The position numbers and the translations under genes are program-made. This document shows positions 17,726 to 28,750 of a stretch of DNA of 64,000 nt, one piece after another. The notes below the pieces were generated by a model. The model had not been told where the DNA came from. It did no database searches and saw only the letters and a program-made list of their open reading frames with translations. Source of the stretch: Cupriavidus yeoncheonensis (GTDB lineage Bacteria; Pseudomonadota; Gammaproteobacteria; Burkholderiales; Burkholderiaceae); assembly GCF_905397275.1 (NCBI RefSeq), contig NZ_CAJPUY010000011.1:1-64000 (forward strand), read 5' to 3'. Numbering within the stretch: position 1 is the stretch's first letter; each line of letters starts with the position of its first letter.

Positions 17726-18433
17726 CTACAGGGAGGATCTCGCGCCCCTGCCCTGGGCGGCACCGCGCGCAATCCCCACGACGAACTCCCCATCCAGCCC
17801 TTCCGCCGCACTGCGTACCCGCACCAGCGGCGGCGCGCTGCCTGCGATCGGATCCTGCGCGTTCACGCGCGTCGGCACCCCGCGCGCGCGGTACGCCGGA
17901 TGGCTGCCCAGCACCTCGCGATTGAGTGCATCGCTGAAGTAGAGCTGGCTGGTCAGCACCTCGGTGTTCGCCAGCAGCACCTTGAAGTGGATATGCACGG
18001 CACGCGGCCGGTACCAGCCGGGATAGATGGTGACAAAGGCCGCTGCACCGTCAGCACCGGTCCGCTGCACGCCGCGCAGGAAGCGCGTGGCATCGCGTGG
18101 TCCGTCTTCCCCGCTGTAGCTCCCGTCGGCATCGCAATGCCAGATGCTGACCAGCGCGCCTGGCACCGCGGCACAGCCGCGGTCTGCGTCGACAAGGGTC
18201 AGCCGCAGACGCAGCGGCTGGCCGGGACGGCCGTCACGGATGTCGCTGCGCAGCTGCGCATCGCCGAGATAGAAGGGGCCTTCGGTGGCTGCCGGGGTCA
18301 GCAGGCAGGCGGCAGGCGCGCTCTGCGCCGCGCTGGCGGTCCGCAGGCCGGCCATGGCCGCAAGGCCGCCAATCTCGCCGAGGAAATGGCGGCGCGTGGT
18401 CTTTGCGGGGCGGTCGGGAGGCGATGTGGTCAT
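17726..18433 (-). CDS. Exported intradiol ring-cleavage dioxygenase-like protein
   Basis: 235 residues. A Tat-type signal (TRRHFLGEIGGLAAMAGL) precedes an intradiol dioxygenase barrel with TPAATEGPFYLGD, IWHCDADGSYSGED and YPGWYRPRAVHIHFK. The Tyr and His residues in these segments match the Fe(III) ligands (two Tyr, two His) of catechol and protocatechuate dioxygenases. A Tat-exported version is common in beta-proteobacteria and its substrate is usually unknown. No aromatic-pathway neighbours are present. GGGAG precedes the start at 18433. Confidence 0.85.
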   Translation of the reverse strand: MTTSPPDRPAKTTRRHFLGEIGGLAAMAGLRTASAAQSAPAACLLTPAATEGPFYLGDAQLRSDIRDGRPGQPLRLRLTLVDADRGCAAVPGALVSIWHCDADGSYSGEDGPRDATRFLRGVQRTGADGAAAFVTIYPGWYRPRAVHIHFKVLLANTEVLTSQLYFSDALNREVLGSHPAYRARGVPTRVNAQDPIAGSAPPLVRVRSAAEGLDGEFVVGIARGAAQGRGARSSL

Positions 18434-18577
18434 GTGAGGCTCCCCTCGGGCATGGTCACACCAGTCTATGCGCCCGAACATTCAGACAGAAGCCCCTGTC
18501 GTGACCAGACGTCGGGCCTTATGCTCCTGCGGGGCCTGGGCCTTGAGGATCACAAATGCCGAGTGGCCTGGAATTCG

Positions 18578-18606
18578 TTGCACCATACATTTTATGTAGC
18601 TACAAT
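18578..18606 (+). promoter_or_regulatory. Sigma-70 promoter of brnT-brnA
   Basis: TTGCAC (18578-18583), a 17-nt spacer and TACAAT (18601-18606). The expected transcription start is about 18612-18614, which is the brnT start codon itself, so the message is predicted to be leaderless. No Shine-Dalgarno sequence is present upstream of the ATG. Confidence 0.75.
18595..18604. promoter_or_regulatory. Palindromic operator candidate in the brnT promoter
   Basis: The perfect 10-bp palindrome TGTAGCTACA overlaps the -10 element. It sits in a longer imperfect inverted repeat (TTTATGTAGCTACAATAAA). BrnTA-type systems autoregulate through the antitoxin, and this is the obvious place for it to bind. Confidence 0.6.
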
Positions 18607-18613
18607 AAATAGC

Positions 18614-18937
18614 ATGCACACGACCTACGATCCTGGCAAGGACGTGGCCAACAAGATCAAGCACGGTGTATCGCTGGCGCTGGCTGTTGCCATCGACTGG
18701 TCCGCGGTCTGGTGTGCTCCGGACAACCGCCGGGATTACGGCGAGTTGCGCGAAATCGGCTACGCGGCGATCGATTGCCGCCTCTACTGCGTGGTGTTTA
18801 CGCAGCGCGGCAACATTGTCCGGGTAATCAGCCTGCGCAAGGCAAACAACCGCGAGATCGAACGCTATGAGCAAGCTACTTCGAAATACCCCTCAGGAAG
18901 AGGCAGCGATTGCGCGTGGGATCGCAGCCGACACTGA
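18614..18937 (+). CDS. brnT: BrnT-family ribonuclease toxin
   Basis: 107 residues. The BrnT fold is recognisable from DPGKDVANKIKHGVSLALA (DxxKxxxNxxKHGVsf), then RRDYGELREIGYAAIDCRLYCVVF, and the ending IRVISLRKANNREIERYEQ-like segment (here VRVISLRKANNREIERYEQ). BrnT toxins are RelE-like ribonucleases. After the usual family end, a tail of about 20 residues (from ATSKYPSG to DRSRH) is encoded entirely within the overlap with brnA. That 71-nt overlap is large for this family. The promoter predicts a leaderless transcript. Function is inferred from family and from pairing with brnA. Confidence 0.9.
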   Translation: MHTTYDPGKDVANKIKHGVSLALAVAIDWSAVWCAPDNRRDYGELREIGYAAIDCRLYCVVFTQRGNIVRVISLRKANNREIERYEQATSKYPSGRGSDCAWDRSRH

Positions 18938-19133
18938 CACCTTCGTCCCCGGCGACGAGCAGTTCGAGCAGATGAAGCCACGGCGCGGCCGCCCGAAGCT
19001 GGAGGTACGCAAGGAGCTCGTCAGCGTCCGCTACGACGTCGAGGTCCTGGAAGCTTTCCGCGCCATGGGCGACGGGTGGCAGACACGCATGAACGACGCC
19101 CTGCGCGACTGGCTGCGCACGCATCGGCCATAG
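18867..19133 (+). CDS. brnA: BrnA-family antitoxin
   Basis: 88 residues. An acidic N-terminal part precedes KPRRGRPKLEVRKELVSVRYDVEVLEAFRAMGDGWQTRMNDALRDWL (shown by parts: PRRGRPKLE, VSVRYDVEVLEAFR, GWQTRMNDAL), the ribbon-helix-helix region of BrnA. It should neutralise BrnT and repress the shared promoter. It starts inside brnT, 71 nt before the brnT stop and in a different frame, which suggests tight co-expression. A short antitoxin of this length is typical. Confidence 0.9.
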   Translation: MSKLLRNTPQEEAAIARGIAADTDTFVPGDEQFEQMKPRRGRPKLEVRKELVSVRYDVEVLEAFRAMGDGWQTRMNDALRDWLRTHRP

Positions 19134-19275
19134 CCCCCCTCGGATGGCCCTTCTTGGGCGGCCATGGCCGGCGCCACGCAGAATTGACCAATTCGCCCTG
19201 GCTGTTATGCCTGTGTTGACACAGATGGCGCCTTGATTTCGGATGGCGGGCTGGCTTGAGGGCTATCTGAAGAAC

Positions 19276-19308
19276 AAAAAAACCGGCACCCCAGAGTGCC
19301 GGTTTTTT
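19276..19308. terminator. Bidirectional intrinsic terminator at the 3' end of argG
   Basis: AACCGGCAC (19281-19289) pairs with GTGCCGGTT (19296-19304) around a 6-nt loop. It is flanked by an A-run on the left and a T-run on the right, so it works as a U-tailed terminator for argG (leftward) and for anything read rightward from brnA. Confidence 0.92.
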
Positions 19309-19350
19309 CATGCCGCTGCGTCATCGCGCAGCACCATCACAGCCGCCCGA

Positions 19351-20907
<1,557 letters not shown>

Positions 20908-20946
20908 CTATACTGCGCCGCATTGTCTTGCGAATGCGGAGTTGTC

Positions 20947-22104
20947 ATGCTTCAACGCGCCCTTGAAGGCGTCCGGGTCCTGGACCTGTCGCGCATCCTG
21001 GCCGGCCCCTGGTGCACCCAGAACCTGGCCGACCTCGGCGCCGCGGTGACCAAGGTCGAACACCCCGAGCGCGGCGACGATACGCGCGGCTGGGGGCCGC
21101 CCTACCTGCAGGCGGCCGATGGCAGCGACGCGCGGCTGTCCGCCTACTTCATCAGCTGCAACCGCGGCAAGCGCTCGGTGGCGATCGACTACGGCACGCC
21201 CGAAGGCGCCGCGCAGGTGCGCGAGCTGGCCCGCCAGGCCGACGTGCTGGTGGAGAACTACAAGGTCGGGACGCTGCGGCGCTACGGGCTGGACTACGAC
21301 AGCCTCAAGGCGATCAACCCGCGGCTGGTCTACCTGTCGATCACCGGCTTCGGCCAGGACGGCCCGATGGCCGACAAGCCCGGCTACGACTACGTGTTCC
21401 AGGGCATGGGCGGGCTGATGAGCTACACCGGCCAGCCCGACGGCAGCCCCGGTGCCGCCCCGCTGCGCACTGGGGTGGCGGTGGTGGACCTGAGCACCGG
21501 CATGTACGCGACCTCGGCCGTGCTGGCGGCGCTGTACCAGCGCCAGGCCACCGGGGTCGGCCAGCACCTGGACATCGCGCTGCTCGACGTGGCCGTGGCG
21601 CTCAACGCCAACCAGGGCGCCAACTACCTGGTGTCCGGCGAGAACCCGCAGCGCACGGGCAATGCGCATCCCAACTGCGCGCCATACGAAGTGTTCCGCT
21701 GCGCGGACGGCTACCTGATTCTCGCCATCGGCAACGACGGCCAGTTCGCGCGCTTCTGCACGGTCGCCGGCTTGCCCGGGCTTGCGCGGGACGCGCGCTA
21801 CGCCACCAATTCCGCACGCATCGAACACCTGCCGCAACTGCGCGCCTTGCTGACGGAGATCTTCCCGACACGCACGCGCGCCGCATGGACCGGGGCGTTC
21901 GATGCCGCCGGCGTGCCGTGGGGCCCGATCCACACCATGGAAGAGGTCTTCGCGCATCCGCAGGTGCGGCACCGCGGGCTGCAGCAGGTCGCCCGGCACC
22001 CCGTGATGGGCGACCTGCCGATGGTGCGCAACCCGATGCTGGCCGGCCAGACCGGACCGCTGCAGCCGCCGCCCCTGCTGGGCGAGCACACCGCGGCGGC
22101 CTGA
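20947..22104 (+). CDS. CaiB/BaiF-family CoA transferase
   Basis: 385 residues of the family III CoA transferase fold. It opens with LEGVRVLDLSRILAGPWCTQ, continues with VENYKVGTLRRYGLDY and has GYDYVFQGMGGLMSYTG, whose Asp is the likely CoA-accepting carboxylate. It moves CoA between carboxylic acids. GGAG lies before the ATG at 20947. First gene of an operon with a Bug binding protein (47 bp gap) and an enoyl-CoA hydratase (13 bp gap), implying uptake, CoA activation and beta-oxidation-like breakdown of a carboxylate. Confidence 0.92.
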   Translation: MLQRALEGVRVLDLSRILAGPWCTQNLADLGAAVTKVEHPERGDDTRGWGPPYLQAADGSDARLSAYFISCNRGKRSVAIDYGTPEGAAQVRELARQADVLVENYKVGTLRRYGLDYDSLKAINPRLVYLSITGFGQDGPMADKPGYDYVFQGMGGLMSYTGQPDGSPGAAPLRTGVAVVDLSTGMYATSAVLAALYQRQATGVGQHLDIALLDVAVALNANQGANYLVSGENPQRTGNAHPNCAPYEVFRCADGYLILAIGNDGQFARFCTVAGLPGLARDARYATNSARIEHLPQLRALLTEIFPTRTRAAWTGAFDAAGVPWGPIHTMEEVFAHPQVRHRGLQQVARHPVMGDLPMVRNPMLAGQTGPLQPPPLLGEHTAAA

Positions 22105-22151
22105 CGCCGCCGGGCCATACAGAACCGATACCCCTGACACGGAGACACCCG

Positions 22152-23120
22152 ATGAAACCCACCCTTACCGCCGTCGCCCTGCTGGCCGGCCTTGGCCTGG
22201 CAAGCACCGCGCAGGCTGCCTGGCCCGACCGCCCGATCAAGCTGATCGTGCCCTACGCGGCCGGCGGGACCACCGACATCATTGCGCGCATCGTCGGCAC
22301 GCGGCTGGGCCCGGTGATCGGCCAGCCCGTAGTCGTGGAAAACCGCCCCGGCGCCGGCGGCGCGGTGGGCAGTGCCTATGCGGCCAAGCAGCCGGCCGAT
22401 GGCTACACGCTGGTGATGGAGGTGGAAAGCTCGCACGCGGTGAACCCGAACGTGTACCTGAAGACCGCCTATGACCCGGTGAAGGACTTCGCCCCGGTCA
22501 GCAACCTGGCCGACGTGCCCAACGTGCTGGTCGTGAACCCGGCCTTTCCGGCCACCGACCTGGCGGCCTTCATCAGGCTGCTGAAGGCCAACCCGGGCAA
22601 GTATTCGTTCGGCTCGTCCGGCAACGGCGGCCTGAGCCACATGAACGGTGAGCTGTTCATGAACGAAACCGGCACGCGCATGCTGCACGTGCCCTACAAG
22701 GGCCTGGGCCCGGCGCTCAACGACGCGGTGGCGGGCCAGATCCAGGTCGTCTTCGACAATATCCCGTCCTCGTCGGGACTGATCCAGGGCGGCAAGCTCA
22801 AGCCGCTGGCCGTGGCGGCAACGCAGCGGCTGAAGGTGCTGCCGAACGTGCCGACCTATGCCGAAGCCGGCCTGGGCGCCATGAACAATCCGTCGTGGTT
22901 CGGCCTGGGCGCCCCTGCCGGCACGCCGGCACCGATCCTCGACAAGCTCAACGACGCCGTGCGCCAGGTGCTGGCCGAGCCGGAGGTGATCGCCGCCATC
23001 GAGAAGCAGGGCGCGATTCCGGCATGGACCTCGCGCAAGGCCTTCGCCGACCTGATCCGTTCGCAGAACGCGCATTGGAAGAAGGTGGTCGAGGACATCC
23101 ACTTCACCAAGCTGCAATAA
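22152..23120 (+). CDS. Bug-family (TctC-like) periplasmic binding protein
   Basis: 322 residues. A cleavable Sec signal (ends near STAQAA) precedes a mature protein with Bug signatures WPDRPIKLIVPYAAGGTTDI and VVENRPGAGGAVGSAYAAKQ. It is the extracytoplasmic receptor of tripartite tricarboxylate transporters, but no TctA or TctB genes are present in the window, as is common in Burkholderiaceae where Bug proteins are hugely expanded. The strong site GGAGAC precedes the ATG. The ligand is probably the carboxylate handled by the flanking CoA transferase and hydratase. Confidence 0.93.
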   Translation: MKPTLTAVALLAGLGLASTAQAAWPDRPIKLIVPYAAGGTTDIIARIVGTRLGPVIGQPVVVENRPGAGGAVGSAYAAKQPADGYTLVMEVESSHAVNPNVYLKTAYDPVKDFAPVSNLADVPNVLVVNPAFPATDLAAFIRLLKANPGKYSFGSSGNGGLSHMNGELFMNETGTRMLHVPYKGLGPALNDAVAGQIQVVFDNIPSSSGLIQGGKLKPLAVAATQRLKVLPNVPTYAEAGLGAMNNPSWFGLGAPAGTPAPILDKLNDAVRQVLAEPEVIAAIEKQGAIPAWTSRKAFADLIRSQNAHWKKVVEDIHFTKLQ

Positions 23121-23133
23121 GGAACGCGCCATC

Positions 23134-23928
<795 letters not shown>

Positions 23929-23962
23929 AGCGCAGCAGCGTGGTCACTACGGAGCGGTCGCA

Positions 23963-24898
23963 TTACGGAGCGGTCGCCGCGACCGCTCCGCCTTCGCGCG
24001 TCGCCGCCACGCGCGGATCGTTCAGCAGGAACTGCACGAATGCGGCGGCAAACCCGGGCAGCTTGCCATCGGCGCGCACGATCAGGTTCAGTTCGCGCAG
24101 CGCCCAGGGCTCGGCCAGCCGCACCCCCACCACGCGCGCTTCGCGCAACGCCGCCGCCGCGACACTGCGCGGCACCAGCGCCACCCCGACGCCCGCCTCC
24201 GCCAGCGACAGCACCGCGTCGAAGCTGTGCGCGTGCAGGCGCACGTTGGGGCTCTTGCCCGCGCGCTGCGCCATGTCGCGCAGGAACAGGAAGTTGCTGC
24301 TGGTGCGGCTCATGCAGACGAAATCGAACGCCAGCGACGCACCGAAACGCACCTCCGCCTCGCGCGCCAGCGGATGGTCTGCCGCCACGGCGAGGATCAG
24401 CTCATCGACGGCATAGCGGACCGAGCGCACGCCGGTCGTATCGAAGTCCCCGGCAAGAATCCCGATGTCCGCTTCGTGCGCCGCCACCGCCGTCAGGATG
24501 GCCTGGCTCGCGCGCTCCTCAAGGTCGATATTCACGTCCGGGTTCGCCGCCAGGAAGCGGCTCACGCTCGGGATGATGAATCCGTTGAGCGAACTGCTGT
24601 TGGCCAGCAGGCGGATGTGTCCCTTGAGGCCGGCGGAAAAACGCCCGACCTCGCCATGCATGCGTTCCACGCCCAGCAGCAGTTCGCGCACATGCACCAG
24701 CAGCGTCTCGCCCGCCGGCGTCAGCTCCATGCCGCGCGCATTGCGCACGAACAGCGGCGTGCCCATCGCGTGCTCCAGGTTCTTCAGCCGGTAACTCGCC
24801 GCCGAAGCCGTGATGTGCGTGGCCGACGCGCCGCCGGACAGGCTTTGTGCATCCGCAATAGCCTGGAACAGGCGCAGGTCGGTGAGTTCGTAACGCAA
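23963..24898 (-). CDS. LysR-family transcriptional regulator
   Basis: 311 residues. The N-terminal winged helix reads RLFQAIADAQSLSGGASATHITASAASYRLKNLEHAMGTPLF in pieces typical of LysR proteins (FQAIADAQSL, ASAASYRLKNLE, GTPLFVRNARGMELT). It is followed by the periplasmic-binding-like effector domain. The only in-frame start fitting the family N-terminus is a TTG at 24898, preceded by GGGG. It probably regulates the convergent CoA-transferase operon or the divergent VOC gene. LysR genes usually control a divergent neighbour, so the target is uncertain. Confidence 0.9.
   Translation of the reverse strand: MRYELTDLRLFQAIADAQSLSGGASATHITASAASYRLKNLEHAMGTPLFVRNARGMELTPAGETLLVHVRELLLGVERMHGEVGRFSAGLKGHIRLLANSSSLNGFIIPSVSRFLAANPDVNIDLEERASQAILTAVAAHEADIGILAGDFDTTGVRSVRYAVDELILAVAADHPLAREAEVRFGASLAFDFVCMSRTSSNFLFLRDMAQRAGKSPNVRLHAHSFDAVLSLAEAGVGVALVPRSVAAAALREARVVGVRLAEPWALRELNLIVRADGKLPGFAAAFVQFLLNDPRVAATREGGAVAATAP
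23966..23990. terminator. Perfect 11-bp hairpin at convergent junction
   Basis: CGGAGCGGTCG (23966-23976) pairs with CGACCGCTCCG (23980-23990) around CCG. A second copy of the left arm occurs just before it at 23950-23960, so two alternative hairpins are possible. It overlaps the last codons of the LysR gene. No U-tract. Confidence 0.55.
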
Positions 24899-25156
24899 TG
24901 CAACCCCATTTGTCTGTCGGTGCCCGCCGTGCCAGATTGGAGATAGCCGGGCGCGGCCATTCTATGCCATGGCATCGGCCGCAGTCGGCCCCGCCGGGCC
25001 CTGGCAAAGCGATGTGGACGTCGTCCATTTTCTTTGCTAAGGTATTGTGGACGGCGTACACAAACGCAGTGCTGCCGATCATGACCGGTGCCGCGGGCCC
25101 GGGTCCAGACTGATTCCCAAGGCTGTCCGCCAGGACCGCCAAACCAGGAGATGTCC

Positions 25157-25594
25157 ATGCTAGTCCAGCCTTATCTGTTCTTCGAAGGCCGTTGCGAGGA
25201 AGCACTCGAGTTCTACAAGAAGACGATCGGCGCCAAGCCCGGCATGCTGATGCGGTTCAAGGACAACCCAGAAAAGGACAAGGCAGCCGCCAGCGAAGGC
25301 TGCGCTCCCACGCCCGATATGGATGAGAAGGTGATGCACGCCGAGTTCACGGTCGGCGACAGCCTGATCATGGTGTCCGACGGCCGCTGCTCGGGCAAGC
25401 CACAGTTCCAGGGTGTCGCGCTGTCGATCTCCTATGAAGATGTGTCCGCGCTGGAAAAAGCCTTCAACGGCCTGACCGAAGGCGGACAGGTGATGATGCC
25501 GCTCTCCCAGACCTTCTTCGCCGAGAAATTCGGCATGGTGACGGACCGCTTCGGCGTGCTGTGGATGCTGATCAAGCCCGCGCCGCACCAGTAA
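25157..25594 (+). CDS. PhnB-like VOC-family protein
   Basis: 145 residues with the family opening VQPYLFFEGRCEEALEFYKK, then VMHAEFTVGDSLIMVSDG and the C-terminal FGMVTDRFGVLWML. This matches the 3-demethylubiquinone-9 methyltransferase-like (PhnB) branch of the vicinal oxygen chelate superfamily, small cytoplasmic proteins of mostly unknown substrate. ATG 25157 is preferred over ATG 25151 because AGGAG abuts 25151 but is 6 nt from 25157. Confidence 0.88.
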   Translation: MLVQPYLFFEGRCEEALEFYKKTIGAKPGMLMRFKDNPEKDKAAASEGCAPTPDMDEKVMHAEFTVGDSLIMVSDGRCSGKPQFQGVALSISYEDVSALEKAFNGLTEGGQVMMPLSQTFFAEKFGMVTDRFGVLWMLIKPAPHQ

Positions 25595-25697
25595 GGGCAT
25601 TAACCGGCTGACTGTTCCGGCAGGACCCGGGCGCCGCGCCTCGCTTACAATGCGCGGCTCGGCGCCCTTGCCGGAGATGAAGCCGGAGACACACGCC

Positions 25698-25901
25698 ATG
25701 GATGACCGCCTCATAGAACTTGAAATCAAGCTCGCCTTCCAGGAAGACCTGCTCGAAACGCTGAACCTGACCGTCGCGCGCCAGCAGCAACAGCTCGACC
25801 TGCTCCAGGAGCAGTTCCGCGCGCTTTACCAGCAGGTGCACAGCGCCCCGTCGACCGCTGCCGAGTCCAACCCGCAGCACGAGATTCCCCCGCACTATTG
25901 A
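25698..25901 (+). CDS. slyX: SlyX-family protein
   Basis: 67 residues. It is a short coiled coil (MDDRLIELEIKLAFQEDLLE) rich in Gln and Leu, ending in the hallmark PPHY. SlyX proteins are widespread in proteobacteria and their function is unclear. The start at 25698 gives the standard family length. Confidence 0.92.
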   Translation: MDDRLIELEIKLAFQEDLLETLNLTVARQQQQLDLLQEQFRALYQQVHSAPSTAAESNPQHEIPPHY

Positions 25902-26018
25902 AGCCGATGCCGTACACGGCGGCGGCGTTGCCCATGCGCCGGAACGTTGCGGTGCCGATCCGTGTCTGACAGGCACCTACGCAGACAACGTTGCGCCAAT
26001 GCGCGCACCCATCGCCAC

Positions 26019-26591
26019 ATGCGCCTTCATCGACGCCCTCTTCGACGCCTAATGCTCGCCGCGGCGGCCCTTGCCGTGGCCACCGCCACCGCCGCCCACG
26101 CCGGCTACAACATCTGGACCGGCGAATACACCTTCACAAAGCAGGAACTGCAGCAGGCCGTCGACAAGCGCTTCCCGGCCACGCTGCGCTACGCGCAGGT
26201 GGTCAGCGTGCAGCTCACCCACCCGCGCCTGGTGCTTGACGACGCCAACAACCGCATCACCACGCAGATGGATGCCCAGCTCACCAATGGGCTGGCCGCA
26301 GCGCCGCCCGTCAACGGCACGCTCTCGCTGAACAGTGGCCTGCGCTACGACAAGACCCAGCGCGCCGTGCTGCTGGACAACCCCACGGTGCAGGACGTGC
26401 AGGTGCAGGGCATGGCGCTGTACAGGGAGCAGCTCAATGCCATTGGCGCGGTGGTCGCCCAGCAGCTGCTGAAGGATTACCCCATCTATACGTTCAAGCC
26501 CGACGAATTGCGTTTCGGCGGCAAGGAAGTCGAGCCCGGCGCGATCAAGGTGGACCCCGAGGGCATCCGCGTCGAGGTGAAGGATCGATAG
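26019..26591 (+). CDS. DUF1439-type periplasmic protein
   Basis: 190 residues. A basic N-terminus and a hydrophobic Ala-rich signal (LMLAAAALAVATATAAHA) are followed by a compact domain with EYTFTKQELQQAVDKRFP, VSVQLTHPRLVLDDANNRI and KDYPIYTFKPDELRFGG. This resembles DUF1439 (YceB-like) proteins, though no lipobox Cys follows the signal. Function unknown; it is likely periplasmic. The start is not fixed by a clear ribosome-binding site; ATG 26052 is an alternative that also leaves a signal peptide. Confidence 0.78.
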   Translation: MRLHRRPLRRLMLAAAALAVATATAAHAGYNIWTGEYTFTKQELQQAVDKRFPATLRYAQVVSVQLTHPRLVLDDANNRITTQMDAQLTNGLAAAPPVNGTLSLNSGLRYDKTQRAVLLDNPTVQDVQVQGMALYREQLNAIGAVVAQQLLKDYPIYTFKPDELRFGGKEVEPGAIKVDPEGIRVEVKDR

Positions 26592-26684
26592 CGCGTCACG
26601 CCGGTAGCTTCGAGCACAAGACAGCCACCGGCGCCCTGCCCGGCAAGCTGCTGCGAGGCAAGCCCGCGGCCTGAGCCACGACGG

Positions 26685-27584
26685 TCAGTGTTCCGGCCTG
26701 CGCCGGAACACCACCGCCAGCCCCGCCAGGATGGCACCCATCCCGGCGAGCGCCATCGGCGCCAGCCGGTTGCCCAGCAGCAGATAGTCGAACACGGCCG
26801 TGCCCGCCGGCACGAGGTAGAACAGGCTCGTCACGTTGACGAGGTTGCCGGCCCGGATCAAGCGGTAGAACAGCAGCGTCGCGGCCACGGAAATCACCAG
26901 CGCCAGCCACAGCAGCGGCACGAAGAACGCCAGCGTGGCGTCGAACGCGAACGGCTGGAACGTCAGGCACAGCAGGCAGGCCACGGTACTCACGCCATAT
27001 TGCAACGGCAGGACCTGCGCGGGGGTGCCGGCAAGGCGCTTCTGCAGGATCGCGCCCGCCGTCACGCTCATCAGCGAGGCCAGCGCGAACAGCACGCCGG
27101 CCGGCGACAGCCGCGCCATCAGCAGGCTGTCTGCCACCACCATCGCCAGGCCCGCAAGCGCGAGTGCCAGTCCGGCGATCCGCGCCGCGCCAAAGCGCCG
27201 TTCCGTCAGCAGCAGCGTGAGCATCGGTTGCGCGCCGAGGATGGTGGCCAGCACGCCCGGCGTCAGGCCGCGCTCCAGCGCCAGGAAATAGCCGATGGAA
27301 TAGCCGGCGATCATCAGCAAGCCCGCGAGCGCGCACAGCCAGCGTTCGCCGCGCGGCGGCAGCAGGGGCCCGCGGGCGAGCGCGATGGCGACGAGCACGG
27401 CAAGCGCCAGCGCGAAGCGCAGCGTCAGCAGCGCGAACGGCGTGGCATGGTCGAGCGCCCAGCGGGCGAAGATGGCGCCGCTGCTCCACAGCAGCACGAA
27501 AAGGGGCGTGGCGCCCAGCGAGGCCAGCGAGCGCTGGCCGGAAGCGGCACCGGTCTGTGCCGCCAGGTTGTTGTCAATGCGCAT
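26685..27584 (-). CDS. EamA-family (DMT) transporter
   Basis: 299 residues with ten hydrophobic helices arranged as two EamA repeats. The first is around LLWSSGAIFARWALDHATPF, the second around AILQKRLAGTPAQVLPLQYG. It is an inner-membrane drug/metabolite-superfamily exporter of unknown substrate, often for amino acids or toxic metabolites. The start at 27584 (MRIDNNLAAQTG) was chosen because the upstream in-frame extension lacks membrane or conserved character. Confidence 0.88.
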   Translation of the reverse strand: MRIDNNLAAQTGAASGQRSLASLGATPLFVLLWSSGAIFARWALDHATPFALLTLRFALALAVLVAIALARGPLLPPRGERWLCALAGLLMIAGYSIGYFLALERGLTPGVLATILGAQPMLTLLLTERRFGAARIAGLALALAGLAMVVADSLLMARLSPAGVLFALASLMSVTAGAILQKRLAGTPAQVLPLQYGVSTVACLLCLTFQPFAFDATLAFFVPLLWLALVISVAATLLFYRLIRAGNLVNVTSLFYLVPAGTAVFDYLLLGNRLAPMALAGMGAILAGLAVVFRRRPEH

Positions 27585-27928
27585 GGTGTTGCACCTGTCG
27601 AATGCATGGCAGGCTCCGGCACGCGCGCGTGCCATCGGCGCGATGGCGCGCCAACGGTGGCAGATACCGGAGACGTCAGGAGGTGCTGCGGGTAGAACCC
27701 GTCAGCCGAGCAATGCCGGCGGCGGAGGCGCGCCGGCGGTCGCCGGGGGTGGCGATGCGACAGGAGGCGGGGAAGCGACCGAGATCACCGCAGCCAGGCC
27801 GCGTGCGCGCGCGCCGGCCGCAAGGGCAGACGGGGCGTGGCGATGGCGGGCTGCGTTCATGGGATCGGAAGCGTGGAAAACAGAAAATGCAATGAGACGA
27901 TGCTAGCGGCCGCAGGCGCGCCGGTCAA
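27585..27928. other. 344-bp intergenic region
   Basis: Lies upstream of the EamA gene and downstream of the sirtuin gene (both leftward). It is very GC-rich with GC-repetitive stretches near 27720-27830. No gene, terminator or RNA could be supported. Confidence 0.5.
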
Positions 27929-28750
27929 TCACCCGGCCGCCGCGAGTTGCGCCGTCAGTTCGGACAACGCCTGCGCGCATGGCGCTTCGACCTTGAGGGC
28001 AAGCATCGGATCGGCACGCGTCACGCCAAGATTGACCGCGGCCACCGGCTTGTCCATCTGGCCGGCCCAGACGCAGAAGCGATAGCCCGAATACACCGTC
28101 AGCGACGAGCCGACCACGAGCACCGCGTCCGACTGCGCCAATGCCGCGCGCGCGTCATCCACGCGATCGCGCGGGACAGATTCACCGAAGAAGACCACGT
28201 CGGGCTTGAGCAGGCCGTCGCAGCGCTCGCACGACGGCACGCGGAAATGCGCGAACAGCGGCGATTCGAAATGGGCATCGCCGTCGGCGGCGGGCTCGGC
28301 CATCACATCGCGCAACGCGCCGTTCTGCTCGGCCAGCCACCGCTGCACGTTGGCGCGGTCATGGCGCGTGCCGCAGGACAGGCAGATCGCGCTGCCAATG
28401 CTGCCGTGCAGTTCGATCACGTCCTCGCTGCCGGCGCGCTGGTGCAGGCCGTCCACGTTCTGCGTGACCAGACGCGTCACGTGCCCTTGGCCGGCAAGCG
28501 CCACCAGCGCGTGATGGCCGGCATTGGGCTGTGCGCCGGCCGCCACGGGCCAGCCGATCATGCTGCGCGCCCAGTAGCGCTGGCGCGCCGCGTGCGAGCC
28601 CAGGAAGGCCTGCAGCGTGATCGGCTGCGAACGCTGCCACTGTCCGTTCGCGTCGCGGTAGCCCGGAATGCCCGAGTCGGTGCTGATGCCCGCGCCGGTC
28701 AGCACGAACAGGCGCGGATGCTGCCGCACGAAGTCGCCGAGCGCGCTCAA
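27929..28750 (-). CDS. Sir2-type NAD-dependent deacylase
   Basis: 273 residues. It has the sirtuin NAD-binding motif LTGAGISTDSGIPGYRD, then TQNVDGLHQRAGS and the catalytic His in ELHGSIGSAICLSC. Four Cys form the zinc site (CLSC in the first pair, CERC in the second), followed by PDVVFFGESV and VVGSSLTVYS. It removes acyl groups from lysines with NAD. The best start is a TTG at 28750, preceded by GGAGGA 8 nt upstream. It overlaps the stop of the preceding gene as TTGA, so the two are translationally coupled. Confidence 0.92.
   Translation of the reverse strand: MSALGDFVRQHPRLFVLTGAGISTDSGIPGYRDANGQWQRSQPITLQAFLGSHAARQRYWARSMIGWPVAAGAQPNAGHHALVALAGQGHVTRLVTQNVDGLHQRAGSEDVIELHGSIGSAICLSCGTRHDRANVQRWLAEQNGALRDVMAEPAADGDAHFESPLFAHFRVPSCERCDGLLKPDVVFFGESVPRDRVDDARAALAQSDAVLVVGSSLTVYSGYRFCVWAGQMDKPVAAVNLGVTRADPMLALKVEAPCAQALSELTAQLAAAG

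Noticed and set aside
25000-25060. Direct repeat GTGGACG-N-CGT upstream of the VOC gene as a LysR box
   Set aside because: The two copies are 34 bp apart and lack the T-N11-A pattern expected of LysR sites, so not called.
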